NCBI GenBank assembly: GCA_011109175.1
Contig: RDEW01000033.1
Coordinates: 62,001 to 126,000 of the forward strand
Source: Dicyema japonicum
Lineage: Eukaryota; Dicyemida; Rhombozoa; Dicyemidae
DNA length: 64,000 nucleotides
Direction: 5' to 3'
Shown here: positions 22,565 through 33,908 of the stretch, in pieces
Layout of the letters: each line of letters begins with the position of its first letter
Position numbering within the stretch: position 1 is the first letter of the stretch
Made by a program: the position numbers and the translations under genes
Notes under the pieces: model-generated
Seen by the model: only the letters and a program-made list of their open reading frames with translations
Told to the model about the DNA's origin: nothing
Database searches by the model: none

Positions 22565-24950
22565 ATGAATAACAACGGCCAAATCAACGATTTAGAGGAC
22601 GGAGAAGTTTCCGAACTAGAAAATGAAGAATCCCAGGTATCTATGGAGTTGGAAACAAAGTAAAAATGAATATTACATTTAGCAATTCCGACACAAACTC
22701 CGAAGTTAAAAAACCAGACACAGAAAACGAAGACAAAAAACCTAACAAAATCGTCCCTATCAGCCTCGAAGAATTGATCGAAAAGCGAAAGGCTGAGGAA
22801 GAGGCGAAGAAACGTGTTTTAATTGAATTTAAATTCCAGCCAAAATTCCTCACAAAGGAAGAACGAACTTTGGCTGCTTTAAAACGCAGGGCTGAACAGG
22901 TTTCCCAGGATAAGGATCGATTTAAAAAATTGAGGCGACACCGGACCGATTTCATCGACGACGGCCGATACGGTATCTCTCGTGAAAAGTACCTGCACTT
23001 TTATATTTTAGAACAGCCGAAATTTCCTGCCCAAAATCTGACACAGTTGACTCAAAGGAAATGGAAGCAATTCGGGTACTTGTTTTATCGCATCTTCAGG
23101 AAAGTTACCTGGGCAGCCACAAAAGGAAGAAGAAGTTACGTCGGCATAGTGATAAGAAGTTTGTCTTTGATTGGGATGCTGGTGAGGACACCTCCTATGA
23201 CCCAAACCCACTCTATAGTCAGCGACATGAAATGCAGTTCTTGGGTCGTGGGAAGTTTGGGGGAGTCGATATTAAGGTATTTTTTTCTCAGATCCCTTAG
23301 GTTCAAAAAACGGCCAACGGAAAGTTCTACAACGAGTTGCTGGAAAAACGGAAAACCGAGGAAGACGTGAAGCATGAGACTGCGAGAGCCAAGAAACAAG
23401 AATTGAAAGAATATAAGCGGATCTGGGACGACAGACACTGGAGTGAAAAGAACCTGGAGGAGATGTCCACCCGAGACTGGCGGATTCTTAAAGAAGACTT
23501 CAATATTGTTACCAAAGGTGGCAGAATTCCCAATCCATTGAGAAGTTGGGAGGAGGCTGATTTTCCTTCGGGGATTAAAAGCATCATAAACCATGTGGGG
23601 TACACGGTTGGCTCGGCTTTGGTGATTTTCTAGGAACCGACTCCAATTCAGCGTCAGGGAATACCAATTGGGATGTCAAATCGTGATATTATTGGGATTG
23701 CTGAAACTGGAAGCGGGAAAACTCTGGCCTTCTTGGCTCCCTTGCTCGTCTGGCTTGATCTTCTGCCCAGATTAGATCGGTTGGCTATCCTCGTTCATTT
23801 TAGTGAATCTGACATGGACAAGGGTCCGTACGCTTTGATTCTAGCTCCAACAAGAGAACTGGCTCAGCAAATTGAGGAGGAGACCCTACGATTTGGAACA
23901 CCATTGGGAATCAAGGTGGTCTCGCTCATAGGGGGACTTAGCAGGGAGGCCCAGGGAATGCAGCTTCGTAAGGGATGTGAGGTATGCTGGGGTGTTATCC
24001 CTAGATTGTTATTGCGACGCCTGGAAGAATGCTGGATGTTCTCAAGAGCCGTTACCTTGTTCTGGGTCGCTGTACATATGTTGTGATGGATGAAGCTGAC
24101 CGAATGATTGATATGGGCTTTGAACCTGACGTGATAGAAATCCTTAATAGCATGCCTGTTGTGAATATGAAGCCTGATGGAGAGTGCGTTGAGTCGATTG
24201 GCCGGTATTCCTTCAAAAGTAAAAACAAATACAGGCAGGTTTGACTGGGTTTTAAGATATAGACGTCTATGTTCACGGCTACAATGTCCCCCGCCATAGA
24301 AAGGATTGCTCAAAAGTACCTTAGATCCCCGGCTGTAGTCTACATAGGGACTGTGGGGAAACCGACCGAACGCGTGGAGCAGATTGTGTTTATGATTAAC
24401 GAGAATAAAAAACGTGATAAACTCGTCAAGATTTTACGGCAAGAATTCGTCCCCCCGATTATTATTTTTGTTAATCAGAAGAAGGGTGCTGACCTTCTCT
24501 GTAAAGGGCTTGAGAAATTCGGTTATAATGCCTGTACCTTGCACGGTGGTAAAGGACAGGAACAGAGGGATCATGCCCTAAGTAGTCTCAAGTCTGGATC
24601 TAAGGAGATTCTGGTGGCAACCGACGTGGCTGGCCGTGGAATTGACATTAAGGACGTTTCCATGGTGATTAACTATGATATGGCAAAGTCGATTGAAGGT
24701 TGTTATTTAGTTGTAGATGGCAGATTATGTACACCGTATTGGAAGGACTGGGAGAGCTGGTAAAGAAGGAAAGGCTGTGACTTTTCTCACGCAGGAAGAC
24801 AATGCTGTGTTCTATGACTTGAAAGAGTTGATTTTGGAGAGCAAGGTTTCCACCTGTCCCCCAGAATTGCTAAACCACCCTGATGCCCAAGTTAAACCTG
24901 GCACGTTTGTTCAGAAAAGTCGCCGAGATGAAAAACTGTTTATAGTATAA
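22565..24950 (+). CDS. DDX23: DDX23/Prp28, U5 snRNP DEAD-box RNA helicase
   Basis: This helicase displaces U1 from the 5' splice site during spliceosome activation. The start [20 protein letters not shown] leads to a charged linker with [20 protein letters not shown], in place of the human RS-rich tail. Then come [20 protein letters not shown] and [20 protein letters not shown]. The Q motif is PTPIQRQ. Helicase motifs are [24 protein letters not shown] ([18 protein letters not shown]), [28 protein letters not shown] and [11 protein letters not shown]. Nine introns of 23-27 nt restore the frame: 22660-22682, 22989-23011, 23076-23099, 23277-23300, 23607-23633, 23780-23803, 23982-24004, 24239-24262 and 24699-24723. 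All start GT and end AG. No defect is seen; the gene looks functional. Confidence 0.97.
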
Positions 24951-25490
24951 TTTGATATTAATCCTTTTCTGTCCAAATTTTATTAATTTTTTTCTCTTAT
25001 TAGTAATTATCAGCAACATGCATGGATTCGTATTAACTGTCATCCTGCACGAACCTCATTCGCCATCCTGAAAAGGAATAGCCACGCGATCAGGTGGGCC
25101 GCTGCATGACCTTTTTGTTTATTTCATTTGGTTTTAATTAATAAAACTTTCTGACTGTCATCATATACGTGCAGCTTCTAGCAGATCCTTCAATTTAATA
25201 TTAATCCAGTGGTTCGACATTGTCATATTCTGATTGGAATTAATATAGTCATTAAAATTGAATAGTCAAACAATTAAATGAAATCTACTTATAATTGAAA
25301 GTTCATTATTTGAAACACTTAATTAAAGAATACTGGTATTAAGTTAAGGGGAAGTAATTGTGCAATAGTAGAGACAATGGAAAATCACAGAAGTTGGATG
25401 AAGTAGTTGATTGGTGAACTGGGATCACCTAACTGTTTTACGTTAATTCTTTCTTTTTTTCCTGGTGATCCAGGGGTTCTAAGTAAATAA
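24951..25490. other. No gene seen
   Basis: AT-rich 3' flank of DDX23. No open frame or repeat could be assigned. Confidence 0.4.
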
Positions 25491-25850
25491 ATAAGGGAAG
25501 GTAGTACGAAACGATAGGGCTTGCCAACCAACTAATATCAGATACTTTTGTGCGGCTTTTCTAAACATCGAATAAAATTTTCGTTTCTCAGATACCAAAG
25601 ACTTTGATGAGACGTCATAAATTATGACGTCGTCAGCGTATATGATTTCTGTATGTTGGGTTTCTGGGGAAAGCAATTCACTCATTACAATGGTGAATAA
25701 TAGAAGACTGAGCACTGAGCCTCGATGGACACCTCTTCTCAGTCAAATTTCACGAGACATAGCATAGAAATTAACAATTGACCTTCTGTCCGATAGGAAA
25801 TTTCTTAACAAAAAATAAAGCTCTTTTTGAATGCCACATTTCCAAGACAT
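25490..25850 (-). mobile_element. APE-type LINE reverse transcriptase fragment
   Basis: On the minus strand, FLSDRRSIVNFYAMSREI, then a stop, then GVHRGSVLSLLLFTIVMSEL and IIYADDVIIYDVSS, match RT motif 4 (GVPQGSVLSPLLF) and motif 5 (YADD) of CR1/jockey-like LINEs. Confidence 0.75.
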
Positions 25851-25924
25851 GTACGTATAGCGATCTTGTCCTTACCAGGAGCATTGTATCTATTGTCAGA
25901 GCACCTTCAACTTCAGCATTTATA

Positions 25925-25975
25925 GGGCTGTGACTTAGTGGTAAAGAACTGGAGAGTCATCCAAATCTTCTTTTT
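25925..25975 (+). other. tRNA-like A-box head
   Basis: GGGCTGTGACTTAGTGGTAA and the following AGAACTGGAGAGTCATCC look like the D-arm and anticodon-arm half of a tRNA. No B box follows, so this is not a tRNA gene. It could be a truncated tRNA-derived SINE head or a tRNA relic. Confidence 0.3.
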
Positions 25976-26917
25976 AGATTACATAGGGCCAAATGAGGCG
26001 GATGCTCGTCAGGGTTAATCAGCTCTATTTTTGAAAGTTCATCCCCAAATAAGTTAGGAAAATCTTCTAAGGATATGGTTTATTTATGGTAAATCAACAT
26101 TAGTTAAATATTTCCTTTTTACGTTTACTTTTCTATTGTGGATTGGGTTAGGATTAATTGTGGAATGAGTTGGAGCTAATCAAGGAATGGATTTGAGTTA
26201 GATAATATGTTAAGGTCAATTTGAGAATAAATTAAAGTATCTTAGGAGATGACTCTCATTTGTTTCATTGTGACTATTGTTGAATTCCTTGGGTTATGAT
26301 TTTACTTGAGGCACCCAGTGGCTGACTGCCATCCAAAAAATCCTTATAGTAACTTTTGGTTTTATTTATGGTAACAATTTGATTTTGAGTGTAAGTTTGA
26401 CTATCATTCCGGACCTAAAGATTAGCAAAATTTACTAACTCCAGAAAAAAGTTAATTGTTAAAATAATTGAATATATCAAGTTCCTACAGTTACAGAAGC
26501 AAAAGACCTCCCAATATTACATACAAAACCACCAAGAACAAGCGGAAAAGGGAAGAAAACATCCAGTCCTTGCAGTTACAGGAACCCCTCTAAATTAAAT
26601 TATTCTAAAGACCAAGGGTTAAACCAAACTAACTAAATCCTTGATCCTAACACGTTCAAACAGAACCCTCATCCAAGCACAGTGATCAAGAGAGCGTTGC
26701 CTGGGGAGCTGAGGTAGATTCCAGAACTCGTCACCAAGAAGCGAAGTTATCTCCCGGTGGAATGAATAGATGGATCATTTTAAATGAGATATCTGTTTTT
26801 TTATAAAATTAATTTTAATATTATTTTTGAAATATTAATAAAATAATCTCTATAAAATTGACATAAAATAAATTGTTTTAATTACGTAATAAAATTAATT
26901 TTGTTTACTGACTAGTA
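25976..26917. other. No gene seen
   Basis: AT-rich flank of the PA28 gene, less AT-rich at 26480-26770 but without a frame or repeat I can name. Confidence 0.35.
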
Positions 26918-27672
26918 ATGGAAGATGTAAAGAGAAACATATTGAAAGAAGTATTCGTATCCTCATACATAGATCAATGATTTGATCAACCACAAATTAA
27001 ATGAACGAATCGACAGAATTTATGACATTTTGAAAGTAAAGTATCAACTTCTAATTAAAGGGTGATTTACCCCCGATTAGAGAAAAATCAGTATTATCAT
27101 TATTTCATACTGTAGGGCTCGGACTTTGATAACTATCCACGTGATTGGCATTAAATTATAAATTTAGTAGAATTGAAGATTGAGGAACTGTTCCAAAAAC
27201 TTCAAGATGCATCATTGAAAATGATAGAGGACATACAATCCGTAACTTTGTAGATCCACTGTTAGGTTGACACGTGGATTAACTTGATGAAACTGAGATT
27301 CGAGGACAATGACAATTTCGGAGCATTTGTACAAAATTTTATGCAAAATGAATTCAAAGGAATAAGGCGAAAATGCGAAATATTTTTGACTGATAAAACA
27401 GTCTCACACTACATGAAAATCAGGGCAAATAACAGAAGCAACAAATTTCCTATGATTGTGAATATTTCTGAATATTATAGGACGATTATAGAAATTATTT
27501 GATAGAACGTGACAGATACTGCTTAATTTATTTGAATTACGCCTTCCAAATACTGCTTGATCATTATGTTCGGTTTGTTTATAAATCTTAGGTTGTTGTT
27601 CAAGACAAAATTAACAAGAATATTCACAAATTGATAATGCCTCGGAACTTATACATGGATTATTTTGGATAA
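26918..27672 (+). CDS. PSME3: PA28/REG-type proteasome activator subunit (PSME3-like)
   Basis: PA28 gamma forms a heptameric ring that caps the 20S proteasome in the nucleus. Seven introns of about 22-27 nt must be removed. The result begins MEDVKRNILKEINDLINHKL and continues NERIDRIYDILK, GDLPPIREKS, GSDFDNYP, LELKIEELFQKLQDASLKMI and EDIQS. The core is VDTWINLMKLRFEDNDNFGA, aligning with the MWVQLLIPRIEDGNNFG activation region. YMKIRANNRSNKFPMIDDYR aligns with TRAKLVSKIAKYPHVEDYR. DRYCLIYLNYAFQILLDHYV is followed by VVQDKINKNIHKLIMPRN. The protein is about 200 residues; the loop insert between helices 1 and 2 is short. Each splice keeps the frame only with the small introns, which supports both the gene and the introns. 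Confidence 0.85.
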
Positions 27673-27879
27673 TTCCAATTGATTAATTTTTATCGATTTT
27701 AATATTTTTAATCTTTTATATTTCTTTGATGGGAAAAAAACTAGTAAAGCGGATAGTAAGGAATGCGTCAAAGCCAAACCCTAAGCATTCATACCACGGG
27801 AAACCCGGCAGTGCTTTTTTTACTAACTTTTTTTTTAAATTTATAAAAATGGCAGCTAAAAACTAACTTTCCTTTGCCG

Positions 27880-28290
27880 GTCACCACTACATTTTGGAAC
27901 CGACTGGTCTCACCCGATGGGATGAAAACATTCCCCTTTGCTAATGGTCGGAATCTGGTTTAGGACGCTACGTGTGTTGACGCATACTCTCAGAAAAATT
28001 CGTCCGATTCAGTCTCTACTCAGTCTATGTTTCTAAGCAAGCCGAGGATCAGAAGAGAAGTAAGTACCGAAGTATTTCAGAGGATCACTTGTTTGTCCCT
28101 TTTGCTGTTGAGACGTCATGAATTCTTGACCCACAAAAAGACGATCAAGTCCATCGGATCGGCTTGATGATGCAAAGAGTCACCAAGGATCCACGTGAGG
28201 CTGGATGGCTTCTAGAAGTATCTCTCTATTGTCAGAGGAAACTGCCTGGCGATTCAAGCTCCCTAAATTAAGTGCTGCTTTAACTGTTTA
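27880..28290 (+). mobile_element. YLDD-type LINE, 3' fragment, plus strand
   Basis: Contains HHYILEPTGLTR, DATCVDAYS, SKQAEDQKRSKYRSISEDHL and LFVPFAVETS, ending GNCLAIQAP with a stop, all matching the tail of the 13261-14202 frame. Several stops. It faces the minus-strand copy that begins at 28349. Confidence 0.8.
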
Positions 28291-28348
28291 ATTTTAATAT
28301 TAATTTTTTTTAATCAATAACAATTTATTAAAGAATAAAACCAAATAG

Positions 28349-30790
28349 TTAAAGGCTACTGGCTGCTCTCAGGATTGAGAGCGCATTTCCCCTTACGATC
28401 TGTAAGGAGATGCGCTCAATGAGCCAGCCCTTCTCTCTGACATCCCTCCTCCTTTTAGCGACTAACGATCCAATTTTGTTGAGCAGGGCTAACGACCTGC
28501 TTCCTATGACTCCCGAAGTTTCGACTGCGACTGGTTCAAATGTGTACTGCTCGCCGAGGCATGTGTACTTCTTTGCTTTAAGTATTTCTGCTTTCTCTGC
28601 AGCTGAGCCTGGATTTGTCGCACTTATTGTAATATTGGAAGGGGAGAAGCTATCTACGCAGGTGGCATCCCAGCATCCCACGTGAACAGAGTCACTCCAT
28701 CCGGCCTTCTGTTTGCTGTGGCAAGTCCTAGGGGCTCCATCTGGACAGGGAATCCGGCAGCTTCTAGTCCATACGCAATAACCTTGTTGATTGAACTATG
28801 TCTCAGGCTCCTTCCAGCGCTCCTTCGGCAGGAAGGTGCGTGGAGTCTTTTCGCGTCGACTATTCCTCCACATCTACATCGATGGATTGCGCAAACATCG
28901 ATTCCGAGGCTTACGCAAACCCCAATTATCGTGGAGTTATCGTTCAGAAAAGTTCCGAGTGAAATGCACGGGAATGCTTTGAGCCATGCACCACTTACGT
29001 TTGTTGATGCGGTAGCCAGACGATGCTGGTCGAGTTGTGGTTTTAGCTCATCGATGGTCCTCGAACATACAAATTCGTTCCAGTCTCGTTGTTTGTTTGT
29101 TGAAGTTCTTCGGGAGTCTCAAATTAAGTCCAATCCAAACATCGTGACCCATGCATGCCATTGGTTCAGTGTCCGATCCGTTAATGTAGCGTAGGATCTG
29201 GTGAACTAGACCACGGGAAGCATATGTCGAAGACAGAAAGGCTGAGAGAACGAGTTCAAGCGGCGAGCGTATCCCAATTCCTTCATAACGAAGTGGTAAC
29301 TTGCATTGGGTCCACCCTGCTTTATCCAAAGAGATGTTAAGTGTTTCTTCAACAGAGGTCTTCAGCTTCTTATCGATAACTCTCAAGAAATCCATGTCTG
29401 TGAAACATGGGGATGTCCGTAGAAAAAAAGGAGTCGTGGTGTAAGGTGAAAATTCTTGAGGATGAAGAGAGAAATGTGGGAGTTTAAAGCCTTTAGATTG
29501 TGCGTGAGCAGCTGTACGGATTCACTCTTCTCCTCCAGGAGAGTTGACATGTCATACAGAGGAGATCCGAGGAAAATCGCCTTTTCTAGTCGGGTGACTT
29601 TGATGTCCTGGAGGAAAGTAGAAATGGTCGTTATTGCGCGTTCAAAGGTGTCCTCTCCACAGGTCACGTTAATAACTTCGCACTTCGATGGATTCGGCTC
29701 CAGTCCGAGTGCCGCGAGGGCAGGGATGACGCGTTTAACCTCTTCCACAACAATTTCCCAACTCCCCCAATGGTCGCGTCATCAAGGTACCATAAGTTCA
29801 AGGAGTTTTGATCGCAGATGATACACAGTCGATATCCAAAGCAAAGAGTAGAGGGCCAAGTGGGTCTCCTTGTTGGACTCCAGTCTTGGACTTGATGGCG
29901 TGTTGTCCGAAGATCAGCGTACACGGGGAACCATATGAGAGTCTGACCATCCTGCTGATCTCAGGAATCCTAGAGACAATATCTTCTATGATTCTATCCT
30001 TCGGATGCTATTGAATGCATTACGTATGTCCAGTTTGACTATAATTGAATCCTGCGCGTCAGGAGGGCTGGCAACAAAATTCCGGATTGAATGTATTGCT
30101 GCTTCACATCCATTAGGTACTCCAACTCCGAGTTGGACAGGACTAAGTTCGGCACTCAAAGTCTTGCTGGCTGCTCTGGCAGCGATCTTCGACGATAGGC
30201 GCCTAAGGACGTTACCAATGGCGATGGGTCTTATCCCGCCGCAAGGCTTCTTGAAGGCTACCAACCTCGAAGCGAAGAGGAGTTCTCGAGCATACTCCGA
30301 GATATCTGCCCGAAGAACGTGGTTCGTAAGATCATTCAATGAGACGATGAGGGAGTCCCCTGTGTCGACGGTTGTTACAGAGGTGAGGTCTTTTATGTGG
30401 ATTGGGCGTAGGCCGTCTAGACCAGCGCCGCTGCTTCCAGGGAATGCACGAATAGCCCATTTAATATCATCAGGGGTGGCATTTAGTTGTGGGACATCCT
30501 TTTGAATTTCCGTGTCACGTAGATCAGCTGGTACTGGCGGATGTTTCTGGACTAACTAGTCTAAGGTTTCTTTGCTTGGTGAAAGAACCTTGTCGCTGTT
30601 GGAGAGTGTACGTAGGGCTCCCCGAATGTCCCCGACCATGATCTTCTTGTTTATTTCTCTGCGAAGATCCCTTTTCTTGGTTCTGGATGAAGAGGGTGAG
30701 TCAACAGCAGTCGAAATGCTTTCCAGTGTATCCGCCAGGTTGATACTTTCGTATTTAGCTGAAAAAAATTAAGCCGAAAGGATCCCCTCC
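28349..30790 (-). mobile_element. Near full-length YLDD-type LINE reverse transcriptase, decayed
   Basis: This is the longest copy. In minus-strand order: a Ser/Thr-rich start (DTLESISTAVDSPSSSRTKK), then DIKWAIRAFPGSSGAGLDGL, GGIRPIAIGNVLRRLSSKIA, GVGVPNGCEAAIHSIRNFVA and KLDIRNAFNSIRR. Next are KTGVQQGDPLGPLLFALDID, LWYLDDATIGG, LGLEPNPSKCEVIN, the Cys/His module CRCGGIVDAKRLHAPSC with R-LRHSSIN, RRPDGVT, DATCVDSFSPSNI and EPVAVETSGVIG, ending at 28349. Frame breaks (near 29800 and 30000) and stops make it non-functional. The order RT, Cys/His, RPD/DATC shows that the nuclease-like domain is C-terminal. Confidence 0.9.
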
Positions 30791-31264
30791 CCCCAACTGG
30801 ATTCCTTTAAAGCCCATCGGATAATTTAACAGCATGAAGCTCAGAAGCAAAGGCCTAGATTTAATCAGCACCACAGAACTGAATCACCTTGGCATTTAGT
30901 CGCTAAAATTAATGGAAAAGTTTACAACATCCTGATTGGCATGGAAATAATTCCAGATTTAGAAATTCGAGACTCGATCTCAGTGTTTTCATTCCCGTGT
31001 AATATTTCTTAATTTTATATTATTTTTAACCCCACGCTAACAATATTTGGTAACCCAGCACAAACAATTACAACTAATTAATCCAAGAAACCCAATGGAT
31101 AACATCTGCTTGTGTTGACCAAATCCATCCTCCAATAGTCTATTACAGAGAGGTGAAGAAATAGGTCTACCCTCTTCCATTTTCATCACACGCCCTACCA
31201 TTGCGGATATAACGTCAGTTTTAGGCGGAAGAGTAAATTAAAATACTCTTGGAATAGGACTCCC

Positions 31265-31815
31265 TCAGAAATGGGATATCCATCCATCTCGGGATCGAGC
31301 TGTGCCAGCCTCATCCATGCCTTTGTGGACTGCAAAAGACTTCACTCTCTTACCGTCTCAGCAGTGGCCGGTTCACGAGGCATTCGCTATTTACGAGGTT
31401 GTGAATCGCTTTCTTGACGCGGCTAGATTCCCGTCATCTCTAGTAGGCCTGATCGTGGAGATGGAAAGTTTCTTCCCCTTCTCTCGGGAGAAATCCTTAA
31501 TTTGGGATGGCGCCTGCACCGAAACCTTTCCCAGTCGAAACTTACTGGTTCCGCGTTGAAAGCTGATGAAGCTGCTCAGACTTTTGAGAATTTCATGATA
31601 AAAAAACACAACAGCTTCTCCACCAGATTCTATGTAAAGTTCGTTGTCATCGAGACGAACGGAGTTTTGGTGCCCAAACGGTCTCTTGTCTAAGATCGCT
31701 TAGGACAATGATATCGAAATTGAGTAATCGGGAAACCGAATGGTTGTTCCAAATGATTTCTCTAGCAGTTGTCAGGGAAACAGTCTTCTATTTATCAGCT
31801 CGATTATTTTGATTT
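31265..31815 (+). mobile_element. YLDD-type LINE, C-terminal fragment
   Basis: It reads SSGRFTRHSLFTR, then IWDGACTETFPSRNL, then FVVIETNGVLVPKRSLV and ISLAVVRE in shifting frames. These correspond to the RHS, DATC, VETSG and ISLxIxRG blocks of the family. Confidence 0.7.
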
Positions 31816-31920
31816 TTCATTAAGTAATAAAAATTAAAATACAGTCGACCCTAAAGATTGGCCACCATTTCTAATCTAATTTTTAATACAAATTGGAAAA
31901 AAATAAAAATTTTATTAACA

Positions 31921-32325
31921 CATGTCTTGGAATACTACCCGTGGACGCTAAATTCGCCTTATTTTTAATGAAAAAACCCAAATTGTAATTTATAAAGAAG
32001 AAAATGATGCTATTTCCAGCCAGCAATTAGCTGATAGATTGTTTCGATAAACGATATCGAGAAAACAAATAATAATCTTTTACTGAAAAAGGACACTATT
32101 TTGAAAGATTCTAAGCCATATCAACCGTCTTTTAATGCTGCACATAAACCTAAGTTTCCAAAGCTTGAAGAGAAGTTGGTAGAATGGATGAAGGTAATAG
32201 AGTCTAAAGGTATTTTGAATGATGTTCTGAATGATGCCTTAATGTCTACCAGGACGTATTTTTTACATTTAATGAAAATTAAAGAAATCGGAGCAAATAA
32301 ATATCACATACTCGAAGAGTGATTT
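31921..32325 (+). mobile_element. pogo/CENP-B-type transposase, DNA-binding part only
   Basis: The translation EKTQIVIYKEENDAISSQQL followed by ADRLF is the CENP-B N helix-turn-helix type. After a break, YQPSFNAAHKPKFPKLEEKL followed by VEWMKVIESKGI is the HTH_Tnp_Tc5 part. No DDE domain follows; the next sequence is a LINE. I read it as the 5' end of a dead Tigger/pogo-like element. Confidence 0.6.
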
Positions 32326-32335
32326 TATCAACGTG

Positions 32336-33625
32336 GTCGAGTCTTTCAACTCGTACTTACTTGGAATTACTTTCGTACCCAGGGAGCGGACATACTTTCT
32401 TGGGTGCCCACTTGACGAAAAAGAACTAACAAAAGAGAATGAACTCTCTAGAGTTACGAGAAACTTTCCTCATCGATGCTCATACAGCGTTCTTCCTTTT
32501 GAAGAATAGCATTGGCTCGCCCAAACTCCTGTACGCTCTCCGTTGTTCTCCCTGTTTCAAACATCGTGACATCTTCCTGTCACTGGATAGGATATTGAGA
32601 AAATCATCCGAATTGCTTCTAAACATCCACTTTGACGTGCCAAGTTGGAATCAATGCAAGCTTCCTACACGCCTCGGAGGCACGGGTCTCAGGAGATCAC
32701 CTTTCCAGCATATGTGTCATCGCTCTCAAGTGGAAGTCTTTTGGTCCAAGATATCCTACGTTTTCCAACCGAACTTTCTTGGGAAAAAGTCTTCGACGAA
32801 GCTCGTCGCGAATGATGTGAAACTGGTTTGGATACTCCGAACGATCCTTCGAAACAACGAGACTGAGATGAGATCACTCCAAGAATATCTTCGACGTGCT
32901 AACGTCTGAGGCCAACCAGGATCGTCTTGCATGCCTCGTGTCTGCTGCCAACCATGGGAGTCGAGCGTGACTAGATGCACTCCCGTGTTCCTTTCTGGGG
33001 ATCCTTTTGGACGATAATTTTATTCGGATTGGGATTACACAGCGCCTGGAGTTGATGTTTGAGTCGAACACCAATGTCGTTGTGGAGGGATCGTCGATGC
33101 CAAATAGCTGCATCCGCTTTCGTGCAAAAAGTTTGCGGGCAGAGCACCCCGCCACGCTGCTATGAACAACATTGTCAAACGTACTCATGAAGCTGCAGGC
33201 TTCCCGGCAGTGCTGGAACCCGTGGGATTGAACCGCGGAGACGGGAAAAGACCGGATGGGCTAACTATCTTTTCGTTCACTGATAGAAAATCGGTCGGAC
33301 TATACTGTTGTGGATTCTTTCTCGAACTCGCTGATACTCAGCTCGGCGCAGTCTGCTGGATCGACAGCCGATCTGGCTGAAAAAATCCAGATCAAAAATA
33401 TGACGAAATTGTAGACCGCTTTCGTTTTGTACCGGTGGCAATCGAGACGTTTGGTGCTGCGGGAAGCATCACAGCCTCTTTCCTAAAGGAAATCGGGGGG
33501 AAATTGGCCCACTGTAAGAAAGACGTGCGGGAAGTGGTCTGACCGAAGCAACGAATTGGGATTGCAGTTGTCCGCGGAGACGCTAACTCCGTAATGTCAG
33601 CAGCCGGCTCTTCCCCATTGTTAAT
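32336..33625 (+). mobile_element. YLDD-type LINE, 5'-truncated and frame-shifted
   Basis: Includes IDAHTAFFLLKNSIGSPKLL and YALRCSPCF, aligning with RHVAFFMLKNCLLLPKLIFI of the 12834 copy. It then shows PSWNQCKLPTRLGGTGLR, GLNRGDGKRPDGLTIFSF, PVAIETFGAAGS and IAVVRGDANS near the end. Many stops. Confidence 0.8.
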
Positions 33626-33908
33626 AAATAATATTTTATTTTTAAATAAACTAACTTGAATTTTTTCAGAATGTCCACAAAATTCTAAGGAACCAAAAAT
33701 GGCAAATTTGCACGGGTCTACTGTACTATCAAAAAGAAGGCATCTAACCCATCAAAGACCACGTGGTAGAAAAAATGAGCGCAAAAATGAATACAAAAAT
33801 TAGTAGTAATCAAAATTTAGCTAAAATTAGAGAAAACTCTTAACGACAGATCGAATTTCTATATTAAAAGGAAAAAAAATTCACATCAAAAATCACTAAA
33901 ACAATTTC

